Positions 33,146 to 42,300 of a stretch of DNA of 64,000 nucleotides are shown piece after piece. The position numbers and the translations under genes are program-made. A model generated the notes under the pieces. It worked only from the letters and a program-made list of their open reading frames with translations. It did no database searches and was not told where the DNA came from. The stretch's first letter is position 1. Every line of letters begins with the position of its first letter. Source of the stretch: Paenibacillus massiliensis subsp. panacisoli DSM 21345 (GTDB lineage Bacteria > Bacillota > Bacilli > Paenibacillales > Paenibacillaceae); assembly GCF_000426545.1 (NCBI RefSeq), contig NZ_KE384534.1, positions 1 through 64,000 of the forward strand. Reading direction: 5' to 3'.

Positions 33146-34378
33146 CTATCCCGACAGCCTATAGGGCCCGCGTGGCAATGCGGCAGCCGGGTCAGCTGGG
33201 CTGTTGACTTGGAAATGAGCTTCTGGTGAATGGCTTGCTGTCATCCTGTCTTGCCGATCGTGCTTCCCTATTAAATAGCGGGCGTATTGCAGGGGGCGAT
33301 ATATGGATTGGCGGGCACTTGTCAGGTCCTCTAATCCGAAAAAGGCTGATCTGCCAGGCCTTGAATTGACCTCCAATAGCCAAATGCGGCGAGAGGTGTC
33401 CACGCCAAAATCAATCCCAAGCTCCCCGAGACTGCCGTAGTGCGCTTCAATCAGACTGGGAAGCTTGAGTGCAAGCATCTCTAATCTCTGCACAAGAATC
33501 GCCGCCATCTCTTGCCCGAACAGCTCCTCCAGATAAGCAAGAGCTTGATGAGCGCTTCCTCCACCATGCAGATTGGAGGTTAGCCCTTCCGGGTTGTTAC
33601 CTTCCCGGACCACAAGTCCAGTCAGGGTCCAGATGCCCGCAAGGTTCTTCTGGACCAAGGCACGCACGTCAAACGGCCTGCCCCCCCGCCCCCTCAGGTC
33701 AAGGAAGGGCTGCACAATATAGCGCTGCCCGGCAATATATTCGTCTACCCAATCAATTGCTGTATCCAGGTTCTGGAAGCGGAGACGGAATGACTGGTTA
33801 CGATGGTTGCGGCCAGCTACCGACAGGTATTTCCCGTCCGGGGAGGACACAACGGCTAGCACACCTTTACCGTGAGTACCCGCCTGAGGCTTCAGGAACA
33901 GTCTGGGCTGCTGCTGCAGCTTGTCGCGCAGCAGTCTCCCCCCATAGTAAGGAAGCGTAGGGGGTAGCACGGAACGAAGTTGGTAATCGGTGGCAAGTTT
34001 CTTATACACATGCCATTTTCCAGGTAATCCTCTAGACCAGTAGCGCAGTGGCCGGGCTGTCTGCTCCGCTAACCGCTGGAGACCAAGGCGGCTGGAAGCA
34101 CGCCGTTCACTCCCGGACTGCCGATCGTAGATCAGATCGGGTAGCGTTATGCGACTCCTGATCCATCTTTTGCCCCGGTAGATGTAACCGGATATCGAGC
34201 CGTGCTGTGGCTCGATGCCATCCGCTGTGAAGATGAGTACAGTTAGTCCATAGCGTCTTCCAGATTGGCAAAGTCGGCGGCAGAATACAGCTTCGGCGAT
34301 GGGTGGCGATCCCGTTCTTCGGTTCACGATGACTCCCAGTATGCGATGAGGAGCAGCAGCTTCAGCGTGTACGGACAT
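33146..34378 (-). CDS. YheC/YheD-family ATP-grasp protein (copy 2)
   Basis: 410 residues from ATG at 34378, which has AAGGAGG nine bases before; the longer open frame starting at 34438 overlaps the upstream gene and lacks a site. Motifs: LPDLIYDRQSGSERRA, RLFLKPQAGTHGKGVLAVV, RALVQKNLAGIWTLTGLVVR, LTSNLHGGGSAHQA and IWLLEVNSRPGRSAFFG. Closest in block sequence to copy 5 (both have SNLHGGG). A C-terminal tail of about 30 residues is proline- and alanine-rich. 12 bases separate it from copy 3. Confidence 0.86.
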   Translation of the reverse strand: MSVHAEAAAPHRILGVIVNRRTGSPPIAEAVFCRRLCQSGRRYGLTVLIFTADGIEPQHGSISGYIYRGKRWIRSRITLPDLIYDRQSGSERRASSRLGLQRLAEQTARPLRYWSRGLPGKWHVYKKLATDYQLRSVLPPTLPYYGGRLLRDKLQQQPRLFLKPQAGTHGKGVLAVVSSPDGKYLSVAGRNHRNQSFRLRFQNLDTAIDWVDEYIAGQRYIVQPFLDLRGRGGRPFDVRALVQKNLAGIWTLTGLVVREGNNPEGLTSNLHGGGSAHQALAYLEELFGQEMAAILVQRLEMLALKLPSLIEAHYGSLGELGIDFGVDTSRRIWLLEVNSRPGRSAFFGLEDLTSARQSIYRPLQYARYLIGKHDRQDRMTASHSPEAHFQVNSPADPAAALPRGPYRLSG

Positions 34379-34403
34379 GGATATCAGCCTCCTTGCACCG
34401 CTG

Positions 34404-35774
34404 TCAATGCAATTCAGCCAAATAACAGCAGTAATCAATCATTTTTTTGACCGAAGGGCGAATTTTTTGGTCACCCAGCGGTGTGTTGTCATTCTTGGAT
34501 GGCTTGGAGTTCACCTCAATTAGCCAGACATGGCCTGAAGTATCCAATGCAAGGTCTATTCCTAATTCGCCAAAATGGGCAGGGATCGACTGCTCCACAC
34601 CGGATGCAATCGCAAGTGCGGCTGTCTTCAATGCTTGATAGGCGTTGCTCTTGACTGAAGAAGACAAGGAAGTCTTGGTGACGGCCTCCTTAACGGTACT
34701 GAGTGAGCCACCTCGTGCCAGATTCGAGACGAAATGACTTCCTCCCGCGATCCGAGCCACAATCGAGGTGACACTCCAGACGCCCTTCTTGTTCTTCTGC
34801 ACCAGAGCGCGAAAATCAACGGGTCGTTTGCCGTGGTCAATGAGCGGAAGACCTTGCTGGATCTGATAGCGGGTCGTTTTCATTTTTCCCGAGATGCCTG
34901 AGAACAGTTTTACGATACTGGGGTAGACCTGCTTCTTCGGCGCACTGGTGGATGTCGTGAGTGTGGTGAAGGTGCCGTCTACATTTTTGGTGATCCGAAT
35001 GATGCCTTTGCCAAGACTACCTCTTACGGGCTTCAGGAACACGCTGCTGTAGGTAGAGCACATTTTCTTAAAGGTAAGGTAATTATCCAGCAGGTGAGAT
35101 TCTGGCAGATAGCGTCTTAGCTCTTTGTTGTGCTTCAGGGCGTCAAAGACTTCATTCTTATCCAGAAATTTCTCGTTGAAGACCGTTGAGCCATACCGTA
35201 ATTTTACTTCTTTCATGAAATACTGTACGCTAGGTTTGTTCTCGAGCTTGCGTGAGGTAAGCCGATTGTTGACTACATCTGCCGTAGGCAGAACCGCTTT
35301 TTTCCAGGACCCATCGTAGACCCAGCCGTCAACGTGACCGGGATGGGAATGAATATGATCGGGTGTGAAGAAGTAGACATAAGCGCCCTGTTTAGTGCAA
35401 GCACCGGCCAGCTCACGGCAAAAATGGGTGATTGTACCGAATGGTCTGTCCGTCTGATCCGGAAAATCCCGGCTAATCAGGACGCCAATCAGCGGCCCCA
35501 TGCGAAGGGTTCGACTGGGAGTATGGCAGGAGACGCGCAGGACACTGCTGGAAGTCAGACCTAGCTTGTGTGCAAGGGCATTCCCCATGCGGATGCCATG
35601 TATTCCAGGTGCAGATATAGCTGTGATCTCTTGGCGGAATGAGCCGAATACGAGCTGCAGGGGATGCCCGGTCTGAATCTTCCATAGCTTCAGCAGTTGA
35701 TCACTGATCATAAGAACGTCATCCTGCAGCAGGCCCGATCCGATGACTTGAACCGATACTTTTTTACTGGACAT
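34404..35774 (-). CDS. YheC/YheD-family ATP-grasp protein (copy 1, long form)
   Basis: 456 residues from ATG at 35774 (AAGGAG seven bases before); the frame is open eight codons further up. N-terminal domain of about 110 residues (VQVIGSGLLQDDVLMISDQLL; RMGPLIGVLISRD), then ATP-grasp: VVNNRLTSRKLENKP, VFLKPVRGSLGKGIIRIT, RALVQKNKKGVWSVTSIVAR, FVSNLARGGSL, VWLIEVNSKPSKND. First gene of the minus-strand operon, divergent from the YheA-like gene, so the operon promoter should lie in 35775-35935. Confidence 0.87.
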   Translation of the reverse strand: MSSKKVSVQVIGSGLLQDDVLMISDQLLKLWKIQTGHPLQLVFGSFRQEITAISAPGIHGIRMGNALAHKLGLTSSSVLRVSCHTPSRTLRMGPLIGVLISRDFPDQTDRPFGTITHFCRELAGACTKQGAYVYFFTPDHIHSHPGHVDGWVYDGSWKKAVLPTADVVNNRLTSRKLENKPSVQYFMKEVKLRYGSTVFNEKFLDKNEVFDALKHNKELRRYLPESHLLDNYLTFKKMCSTYSSVFLKPVRGSLGKGIIRITKNVDGTFTTLTTSTSAPKKQVYPSIVKLFSGISGKMKTTRYQIQQGLPLIDHGKRPVDFRALVQKNKKGVWSVTSIVARIAGGSHFVSNLARGGSLSTVKEAVTKTSLSSSVKSNAYQALKTAALAIASGVEQSIPAHFGELGIDLALDTSGHVWLIEVNSKPSKNDNTPLGDQKIRPSVKKMIDYCCYLAELH

Positions 35775-35935
35775 CGTGGATCTCCTTCCAGGCAGCAACT
35801 AGAGGTTAAGGCTGTATGGGCTGCGTCAGCACATTGCATGTAGTTCATCATATGAGGACATATATACCTTGGTGATTGACCTAATCCGTTAAATTGAATG
35901 GTGCATCAACAATGTTAGGGAGGATGAAGAAAAGA

Positions 35936-36280
35936 ATGAGTATTTATGACAAGGCGCATGATTTGGCAAAAGCTCTCAAGGAGAGCAGTGAGGTAGAAGA
36001 GATTACGGCAGCGATGAAGCTGGTCGATGCCGATCCCGAAGCCAAGCGCATGCTGGACGAGTTCAGACAACGCCAGATGGACGTGCAGCAGCGCATGATG
36101 AGTGGAGATATGCCGCAGCAAGAAGAGATTGAGAGCATGGAGAAGCTTTTCGAGGTGCTGAGCAGCAATCTTAACGTCCGTCGTCTATTTGATGCGGAGC
36201 GCCGTCTGAGCGTCATTATTGAGGATGTCAACAAGATCATTACGGAAAGCCTGCAGCATTTGTACGGTACTTCTCAATAG
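35936..36280 (+). CDS. YlbF/YmcA family protein (YheA-like)
   Basis: 114 residues from ATG at 35936 (GGGAGG 12 bases before; an ATG at 35924 is too close to the site). All-helical: IYDKAHDLAKALKESSEVEEI, then DADPEAKRMLDEFRQRQMDVQQRMM, the usual YlbF pattern. B. subtilis YheA lies beside yheC/yheD, and this gene is divergent from the YheC/D-like operon, so it is the likely YheA counterpart. YlbF/YmcA act with YaaT on RNase Y in B. subtilis; whether YheA does so is not known. Confidence 0.82.
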   Translation: MSIYDKAHDLAKALKESSEVEEITAAMKLVDADPEAKRMLDEFRQRQMDVQQRMMSGDMPQQEEIESMEKLFEVLSSNLNVRRLFDAERRLSVIIEDVNKIITESLQHLYGTSQ

Positions 36281-36378
36281 ATTGACTCATATCTTGTCCG
36301 ACTTCCTCATAGACTAGAAACATAGAGTAGGAAGCGAGTACAGCTTTCCTAAGTCTTAGGTGGGAGGAAGGTTAGGAT

Positions 36379-36672
36379 ATGAAGTCTTTTAAGAAGTGGA
36401 AGCATGGCTTATATTTACTGATTGCTCTGGCGATGCTCATTATCGCACTGCCGCGAATTCCTTTTGGTGGAGAAATGGGACTGGTAGAGCTATTCGGAGC
36501 TGTGTGGGTGTTATTCTCGCTGATGGTGATCGGTGCCAACCTGCATTTTCTGCTGGGTGTGGATGAGGAGAAACGGGCAGCGTTAGAGCGAGTGCGCAAG
36601 GCCAAGCTGCAGCAATGGCAGCTGAAATGGGATGAGCAGCAGCAGGATGCTCTTAGAGGCAAGTCCTCTTGA
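36379..36672 (+). CDS. Small two-helix membrane protein
   Basis: 97 residues. Two hydrophobic segments (GLYLLIALAMLIIALP and LVELFGAVWVLFSLMVIGANL) are followed by a charged helical tail (EEKRAALERVRKAKLQQWQ) that looks like a short coiled coil. GGGAGGAAGG precedes ATG. It sits between the yheA-like gene and ytoI; B. subtilis has the small membrane protein YtpI near ytoI, but I cannot confirm homology. Function unknown. Confidence 0.65.
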   Translation: MKSFKKWKHGLYLLIALAMLIIALPRIPFGGEMGLVELFGAVWVLFSLMVIGANLHFLLGVDEEKRAALERVRKAKLQQWQLKWDEQQQDALRGKSS

Positions 36673-36887
36673 AGGGCTGACGCATAGTCTCATGCACCAA
36701 GCTGGTAGGACAAGAGATGTATCTTGTTCTGCTGGCTTGTTTGCTATTGACCGGGGGATACGGGGGATAGGCTAATTGATGAACCTGCGCTGAGCTGAGA
36801 AGGTGACATACCTATCTTTGAAATGGTGGTGGATATGATATAATGAGTACAGATTAATACAGATTGCTCGCAGGGGGTGTAACAGTT

Positions 36888-38222
36888 GTGCAGGGGTTCG
36901 ACGAAACGGTCACGAAGCATGAACAGCTATTACGACATATAGAACAGCTAAAGGTGGGCACCAAAATATCGGTCCGCAGATTGGCCAAGGAGATGGCTGT
37001 TAGTGAAGGGACCGCCTACCGTGCTGTAAAGGAAGCCGAGAATCTCGGCATTGTCATTACGAAGGAACGGATCGGAACGGTTCGGGTAGAAAAGCGGCCA
37101 CGTGGAGTTTCCGAGCAGCTGACCTTTGCGGATGTGGTGAATATCGTTGAGGGGCATGTACTTGGCGGTAGCGAGGGTCTGGCCCAGCCGCTTCACAAGT
37201 ATGTCATCGGTGCGATGAAAGTGGATGCCATGGCACGTTATATTGATCCAGGCAGCCTGCTCATCGTTGGTAACCGCGAGAATGCACACTCCTTGGCACT
37301 AGAACAGGGAGCTGGTGTGCTCATTACAGGGGGCTTTGGTACAAGCCGTGAAGTGAAGCAGCTGGCCGACAAGCTTAATTTGCCGATTATCTCCTCGCGT
37401 CATGATACCTTTACGGTCGCCTCCATGATAAACCGAGCCATATTTGACCGCCTGATCAAGAAGAAAATTATGCTGGTCGAGGATATTGTCTCGCGCAAGG
37501 GCAAGCCCCACACACTGAAGATCAACAGCACCGTTGCCGATCTGGAGGCACTGGCTGAAGCAACTGGAGAACAGCGTTTCACAGTAGTGGATGAATGGAA
37601 CCGTCTCATCGGCATTGTGGGGCGAAAGGATATTCAGCATCTACAAGGCAATCAGTCTATTGAGAAGTGTATTCTTCGTAGCCCGATTACAGCCTTGCTG
37701 CAGACCTCTCTGGCCTCGGCTGCGCAGATTATGACCTGGGAGGGCATCCATTTCCTGCCGATCATTGACCGGAATCGCAAGCTGCTTGGGTCCGTGTCCC
37801 GCAAGGAGGTGCTGACAGCCCTCCGAGACGCCCAGAAGCAGCCACAGCTAGGAGAGACGTTCGATCATCTGATCTGGAGCGGCCTTGCAGAGGAGCGCGG
37901 ACCGGAAGGGGAGCTGATGTTCAACGGCTTCATTATTCCGCAGATGGCTACGAATCTCGGTACGATCTCGGAGGGAGTGCTGATCAATATCATGACACAG
38001 GCGGGCTGCCGCGTCGCCAAGGACCTGACAGGCAATGATCATGTGCTGGATCAGATCAGCAGCTATTTTATCCGTCCGGTACAGATTGAGGATGCTGTCG
38101 TCATTCGCTCTTCAGTGATGGAGGTCAGCAGGCGAACCTGCAGGCTGGAGATTTCTATTTTCCGAGAGGAGCTTATCGTCTGCAAATCGGTGCTGACCCT
38201 GCATTCCATTGACCATGGGTGA
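36888..38222 (+). CDS. ytoI: HTH/DRTGG/CBS-domain protein YtoI
   Basis: 444 residues from GTG at 36888, which follows GGGGGTG by eight bases. Domains: a winged-helix-like region at the N-terminus (ISVRRLAKEMAVSEGTAYRAVKEAENLGIV); a DRTGG domain (about 100-185; VLITGGFGTSREVKQLAD); two CBS motifs (about 190-305; FTVVDEWNRLIGIVGRKDIQ, FLPIIDRNRKLLGSVSRKEV); and a hot-dog thioesterase-like C-terminus (about 320-444). This is the plan of B. subtilis YtoI. It probably senses a nucleotide and may bind DNA. Target unknown. Confidence 0.87.
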   Translation: MQGFDETVTKHEQLLRHIEQLKVGTKISVRRLAKEMAVSEGTAYRAVKEAENLGIVITKERIGTVRVEKRPRGVSEQLTFADVVNIVEGHVLGGSEGLAQPLHKYVIGAMKVDAMARYIDPGSLLIVGNRENAHSLALEQGAGVLITGGFGTSREVKQLADKLNLPIISSRHDTFTVASMINRAIFDRLIKKKIMLVEDIVSRKGKPHTLKINSTVADLEALAEATGEQRFTVVDEWNRLIGIVGRKDIQHLQGNQSIEKCILRSPITALLQTSLASAAQIMTWEGIHFLPIIDRNRKLLGSVSRKEVLTALRDAQKQPQLGETFDHLIWSGLAEERGPEGELMFNGFIIPQMATNLGTISEGVLINIMTQAGCRVAKDLTGNDHVLDQISSYFIRPVQIEDAVVIRSSVMEVSRRTCRLEISIFREELIVCKSVLTLHSIDHG

Positions 38223-38304
38223 AGCATGATCAGGCCAGCTCATTTCAGGAATGACAGGGCTTCACGCTTGGATTGGCTCTATGCTCATGTAATGCGTTCA
38301 TGTC

Positions 38305-38772
38305 CTAGCTTCGTATATACGGGCGCATCTCCACCCAGATTTGCAGCACGCCTTCTACCGCCAGCATCGTCTTGACCTGAATGGAGTATTCTTTCTCGCG
38401 TACGGTATATACTTTGCGGTTGAGCAGAACACGGACCATCTTGCTGTCTGTATCAATCTCGAATATATCCCGTCCGCGCAGCACCTCCAGATCCTCATGC
38501 ATCTGCCGCAGTATATCCTTGACCTCGATCGCCGAGATTTTATCTGCGCTTGTCTGCTCGGCCCGGACCCTAATCTCCTTAATCACACTATGTCGGTTGC
38601 TGTGCTTGCGCAGAGTCTCATTATCCTCCTCCGCCTGGTCCAGCTGAATGCGCAAATCCTGATTATGCATCCAGAGCGCGTTATAGCTGGTATGCCAGAT
38701 GGCATTGTATATAATGCTTCCCGCGACCATGCCAAGCACGAAAATACCTGAATGTCTCAAGAAGCTCCTCAT
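38305..38772 (-). CDS. ytrI: Sporulation membrane protein YtrI
   Basis: 155 residues. One N-terminal membrane helix (GIFVLGMVAGSIIYNAIW) is followed by a coiled coil (QDLRIQLDQAEEDNETLRKHS) and a small beta domain ending VEMRPYI. This matches YtrI, a mother-cell sporulation protein that in B. subtilis is needed for normal spores. It lies three bases downstream of ytrH, as one unit. Its biochemical role is unknown. Confidence 0.85.
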   Translation of the reverse strand: MRSFLRHSGIFVLGMVAGSIIYNAIWHTSYNALWMHNQDLRIQLDQAEEDNETLRKHSNRHSVIKEIRVRAEQTSADKISAIEVKDILRQMHEDLEVLRGRDIFEIDTDSKMVRVLLNRKVYTVREKEYSIQVKTMLAVEGVLQIWVEMRPYIRS

Positions 38773-38775
38773 ATG

Positions 38776-39105
38776 CTAGCTCCGTCCCCCGTTACATACC
38801 CATTTGACCAGCTCCGTCCCCATGTGTGCCCCCAGAAAAGCCAAGATCAGATACAGAATCTGCTTGATGGCTGGTGAAAGATTGCCATCCAGCACATTGC
38901 TCTCAATGACCCTCATGGGATCAATCGTTCCGCCCACGGCCGCGGCAAGCGCCCAGATTTTGATTTTGCCTGCGATATCCAGCATCGTTTGCGTAGGTGG
39001 CTGCAAGGCGATCACGGCCCCGACTCCTCCCAGCATAGCCCCGCCCAGCACAATGCCAAATGCAATGAAGAAATCCAGAATAGCTTTGGTTAAAAATGTA
39101 CTCAT
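38776..39105 (-). CDS. ytrH: Sporulation membrane protein YtrH
   Basis: 109 residues, three hydrophobic segments (AILDFFIAFGIVLGGAMLGGVGAVIAL; IKIWALAAAVGGTID; IKQILYLILAFLGAHMGTELV). YtrH is a sporulation protein made in the mother cell. GAGGG lies five bases before the ATG at 39105; ATG 39108 and GTG 39117 are also possible. The pair ytrHI runs opposite to ytoI and dnaE but stays in the same neighbourhood as in B. subtilis. Confidence 0.87.
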   Translation of the reverse strand: MSTFLTKAILDFFIAFGIVLGGAMLGGVGAVIALQPPTQTMLDIAGKIKIWALAAAVGGTIDPMRVIESNVLDGNLSPAIKQILYLILAFLGAHMGTELVKWVCNGGRS

Positions 39106-39330
39106 CATGTCCCTCACTTTCTCACTTTTGGCTTGTGGTGATCTTCTGTGCCAGCTTCTATGGTTGCTTATGTCCTGACGATATGGCCTTGTGCCAAGCC
39201 TTGATCAGGCACGATAGAGCCTGTACTTTTATTGTATGGGCGCGAGGTGCCAGGTTATGATAAAATAGTTCCAAAGGGAACAGACATTCCTACCGATCTG
39301 TTCAACAAGCGCCGAAAGGATGCGAAGCGC

Positions 39331-42300
39331 ATGAGTTCATTTGTTCACCTGCATACGCATAGTGAATATAGTCTGCTGGACGGTGCAGCCCGGATCACGG
39401 AGCTGGTCGAGCAGGCTGCTGCATACGGAATGAAGGCTTTAGCGCTGACAGACCATGGGGTTATGTATGGGGCTATACCTTTCTATAAAGCATGTCAGGC
39501 ACGAGGCATTAAGCCAATCATTGGCTGCGAGGTCTATTTGACTGCAGGCTCGCGCAAGGAGCGTGGCAGCCGCAAGGATCAGCCTATTTATCATTTGATA
39601 TTGCTCGCACGTAATATGAAGGGCTACCAGAATCTGATGAAGCTGTGCTCCATCGGTCATCTGGAGGGCTTTCATTATAAACCACGTATTGATATGGAAA
39701 GCCTGGCGACCTACGGTGAGGGCATCACCTGCCTGAGTGCCTGCTTGGGAGGCGAGGTACCGCAGCATTTGCTACATGGTCGGGAGCGCGAGGCGCGGGC
39801 TGCAGCGAAACGCTACAAGGACATCTTCGGAGAGCACTTCTACCTGGAGCTGCAGGATCATGGGCTGCCTGACCAGAAGCGAGTGAATGGACTGCTGGTC
39901 GAGCTGTCTCGTGAGCTGGACATTCCACTCGTATTAACGAATGATGTGCACTATCTGACGGGTCCGGATGCTGAGGTTCAGGATGTGCTTATCTGCATTG
40001 GCACGGGGAAGACGCTGGAGGATGAGGAGAGATTCCGTATTCCGACAGATCAGCTCTATATGAAGAGTGCTGAGGAGATGGCGCGCTTATTCCCGCATCT
40101 GCCAGAAGCGATGGCCAATACGGTGCGTATTGCCGACGAGTGCCAGCTGGAGCTGGAATTCGGTCATTATATATTACCAGCCTATCGTCCGCTGCCAGAA
40201 AGCACGTCTCCTGGCGAGTATCTGCGGTCTCTGTGTCTTCAGGGGCTGGAGGAACGTTATGCACAGGATATCCGCTGGCAGGATGAGGAGCAACGCAGAC
40301 AGCTGGAGGAGCGGCTTGATTATGAGTTGAATACGATCGAGAGCATGGGCTTCAGCGACTATTTCCTGATCGTCTGGGATTTCATCGCTTATGCCCATCA
40401 GCAGGGAATTGCAACCGGGCCAGGACGTGGCTCGTCTGCTGGTAGCCTCGTAGCGTATGTACTCAAGATTACGAATGTAGATCCAATGAAATACCAGCTG
40501 CTGTTCGAACGCTTCCTGAACCCGGAGCGGATCAGCATGCCGGATATTGATATTGACTTCAGTGACGAGCGGCGGGATGAGGTTATCGACTATGTCGTTG
40601 CCAAATATGGCAAGGAGCATGTTGCTCAGATTATCACGTTCGGGACGCTTGCGGCCAGAGCGGCAGTACGTGACGTAGGGCGCGTGCAGAATGTTCCCTA
40701 TGGCGAGGTAGACAAGGCAGCGAAGCTCATACCGGGCCAGATCGGCATTCATATCCGTAAGGCAATGGAGATCAGCGAAGGGCTGCGGGAGTTATATGAG
40801 ACGAAGCCGGCTACCCGTGGGATGCTCGATATGGCGATGAAGGTAGAAGGAATGCCAAGGCATGCGTCTACGCACGCCGCAGGTGTCGTGATTTCGCGTT
40901 CGCCCCTGACGGATGCTGTGCCATTGCAGGAGGGAGGAGAAGGCGTCCCGCTCACCCAGTATGCCATGGAGAGTCTGGAGTCGATCGGCCTGCTAAAGAT
41001 GGACTTTCTCGGCTTGCGGACGCTATCCATTATTGAGCGCAGTCTCCGATGGATTGGAGAGGAGTATGGCACGACGCCTGATTTTAATCAGGTCAGTGAC
41101 GATGATCCGCTAACCTATGAGCTGCTTGGACGAGGTGAGACGACAGGTGTGTTCCAATTAGAGTCTGCAGGGATGCGCAGAGTGCTCAAGGATATGAAGC
41201 CAAGCAGCTTCGAGGATATTATCTCGGTGCTCGCATTGTATCGCCCGGGTCCAATGGAGTTCATTCCGAACTACATTCAAGCTAAGCATGGAGCGATAGA
41301 GGTTCGATATCCTCACCCTGATCTGGAGCCTGTCTTGAAGGATACTTATGGCATTATCGTGTATCAGGAGCAGATTATGCAGATTGCTTCCCGAATGGCG
41401 GGCTTTTCGCTGGGAGAGGCGGACCTGCTGCGTAGGGCTGTATCCAAGAAAAAGCGTGAGGTGCTTGACCGAGAGCGGGGGCATTTCGTGGCAGGAAGCA
41501 TCAATAAGGGCTATACGGAGGCGGAAGCGGATGTGGTCTATGACATGATCGTTCGCTTTGCTGATTACGGTTTCCCGCGTGCGCATGCCGCTGCCTATGG
41601 CGTATTGGCCTTCCAGACAGCCTATCTGAAGGCTCATTACCCGGTTCAGTTCATGGCTTCCATGCTGACGGCCGTGATGGGGAGCCATCGCAAGGTGGCA
41701 GAGTATGTCGTGGAATGTCGACGCATGAATATGAAGGTGCTGCCACCAGACGTGAATGAGAGCGGTGTACTGTTCACGCCGGTAATGCAGAATATTCGAT
41801 TCGGACTTGCAGCCATTAAGAATGTTGGTACGCAGGCTATGGAAAGTATTCTAAGTGAGCGGAAGGAGCGTCCTTTCGACAGCTTGCTAGATTTCTGTCG
41901 TCGCGTAGATCTGCGGGTGTGCAACAAGCGGGTGATTGAGTCACTGATCCAGGCAGGGGCCTTCGATTCTCTGCCAGGGCACAGAGCCCAACTACTGACG
42001 ATGCTTGATGAGACGCTTGAGGCTGCCTTGAAGTGGCGCAAGGAGCGTGAGGATCTGCAAATTCAGCTGTTCGATTTCGATGTCCTGGAGACGCCGAACT
42101 GGGAAATCAACTATCCTGACGTACAGCCTTACAGTGCTAGCCAGCAGCTGGAGATGGAGCGTGAGCTACTGGGTCTCTATCTGTCCGGCCATCCACTTGA
42201 TGACTGGGACGAGGAGCTGGTGGCTGCTGGTATAGACAAGCTCATGCAGCTGTCGGAGGCCACGGATGAGTCAGTGATCGTTACCGCAGGCATGGTTGTA

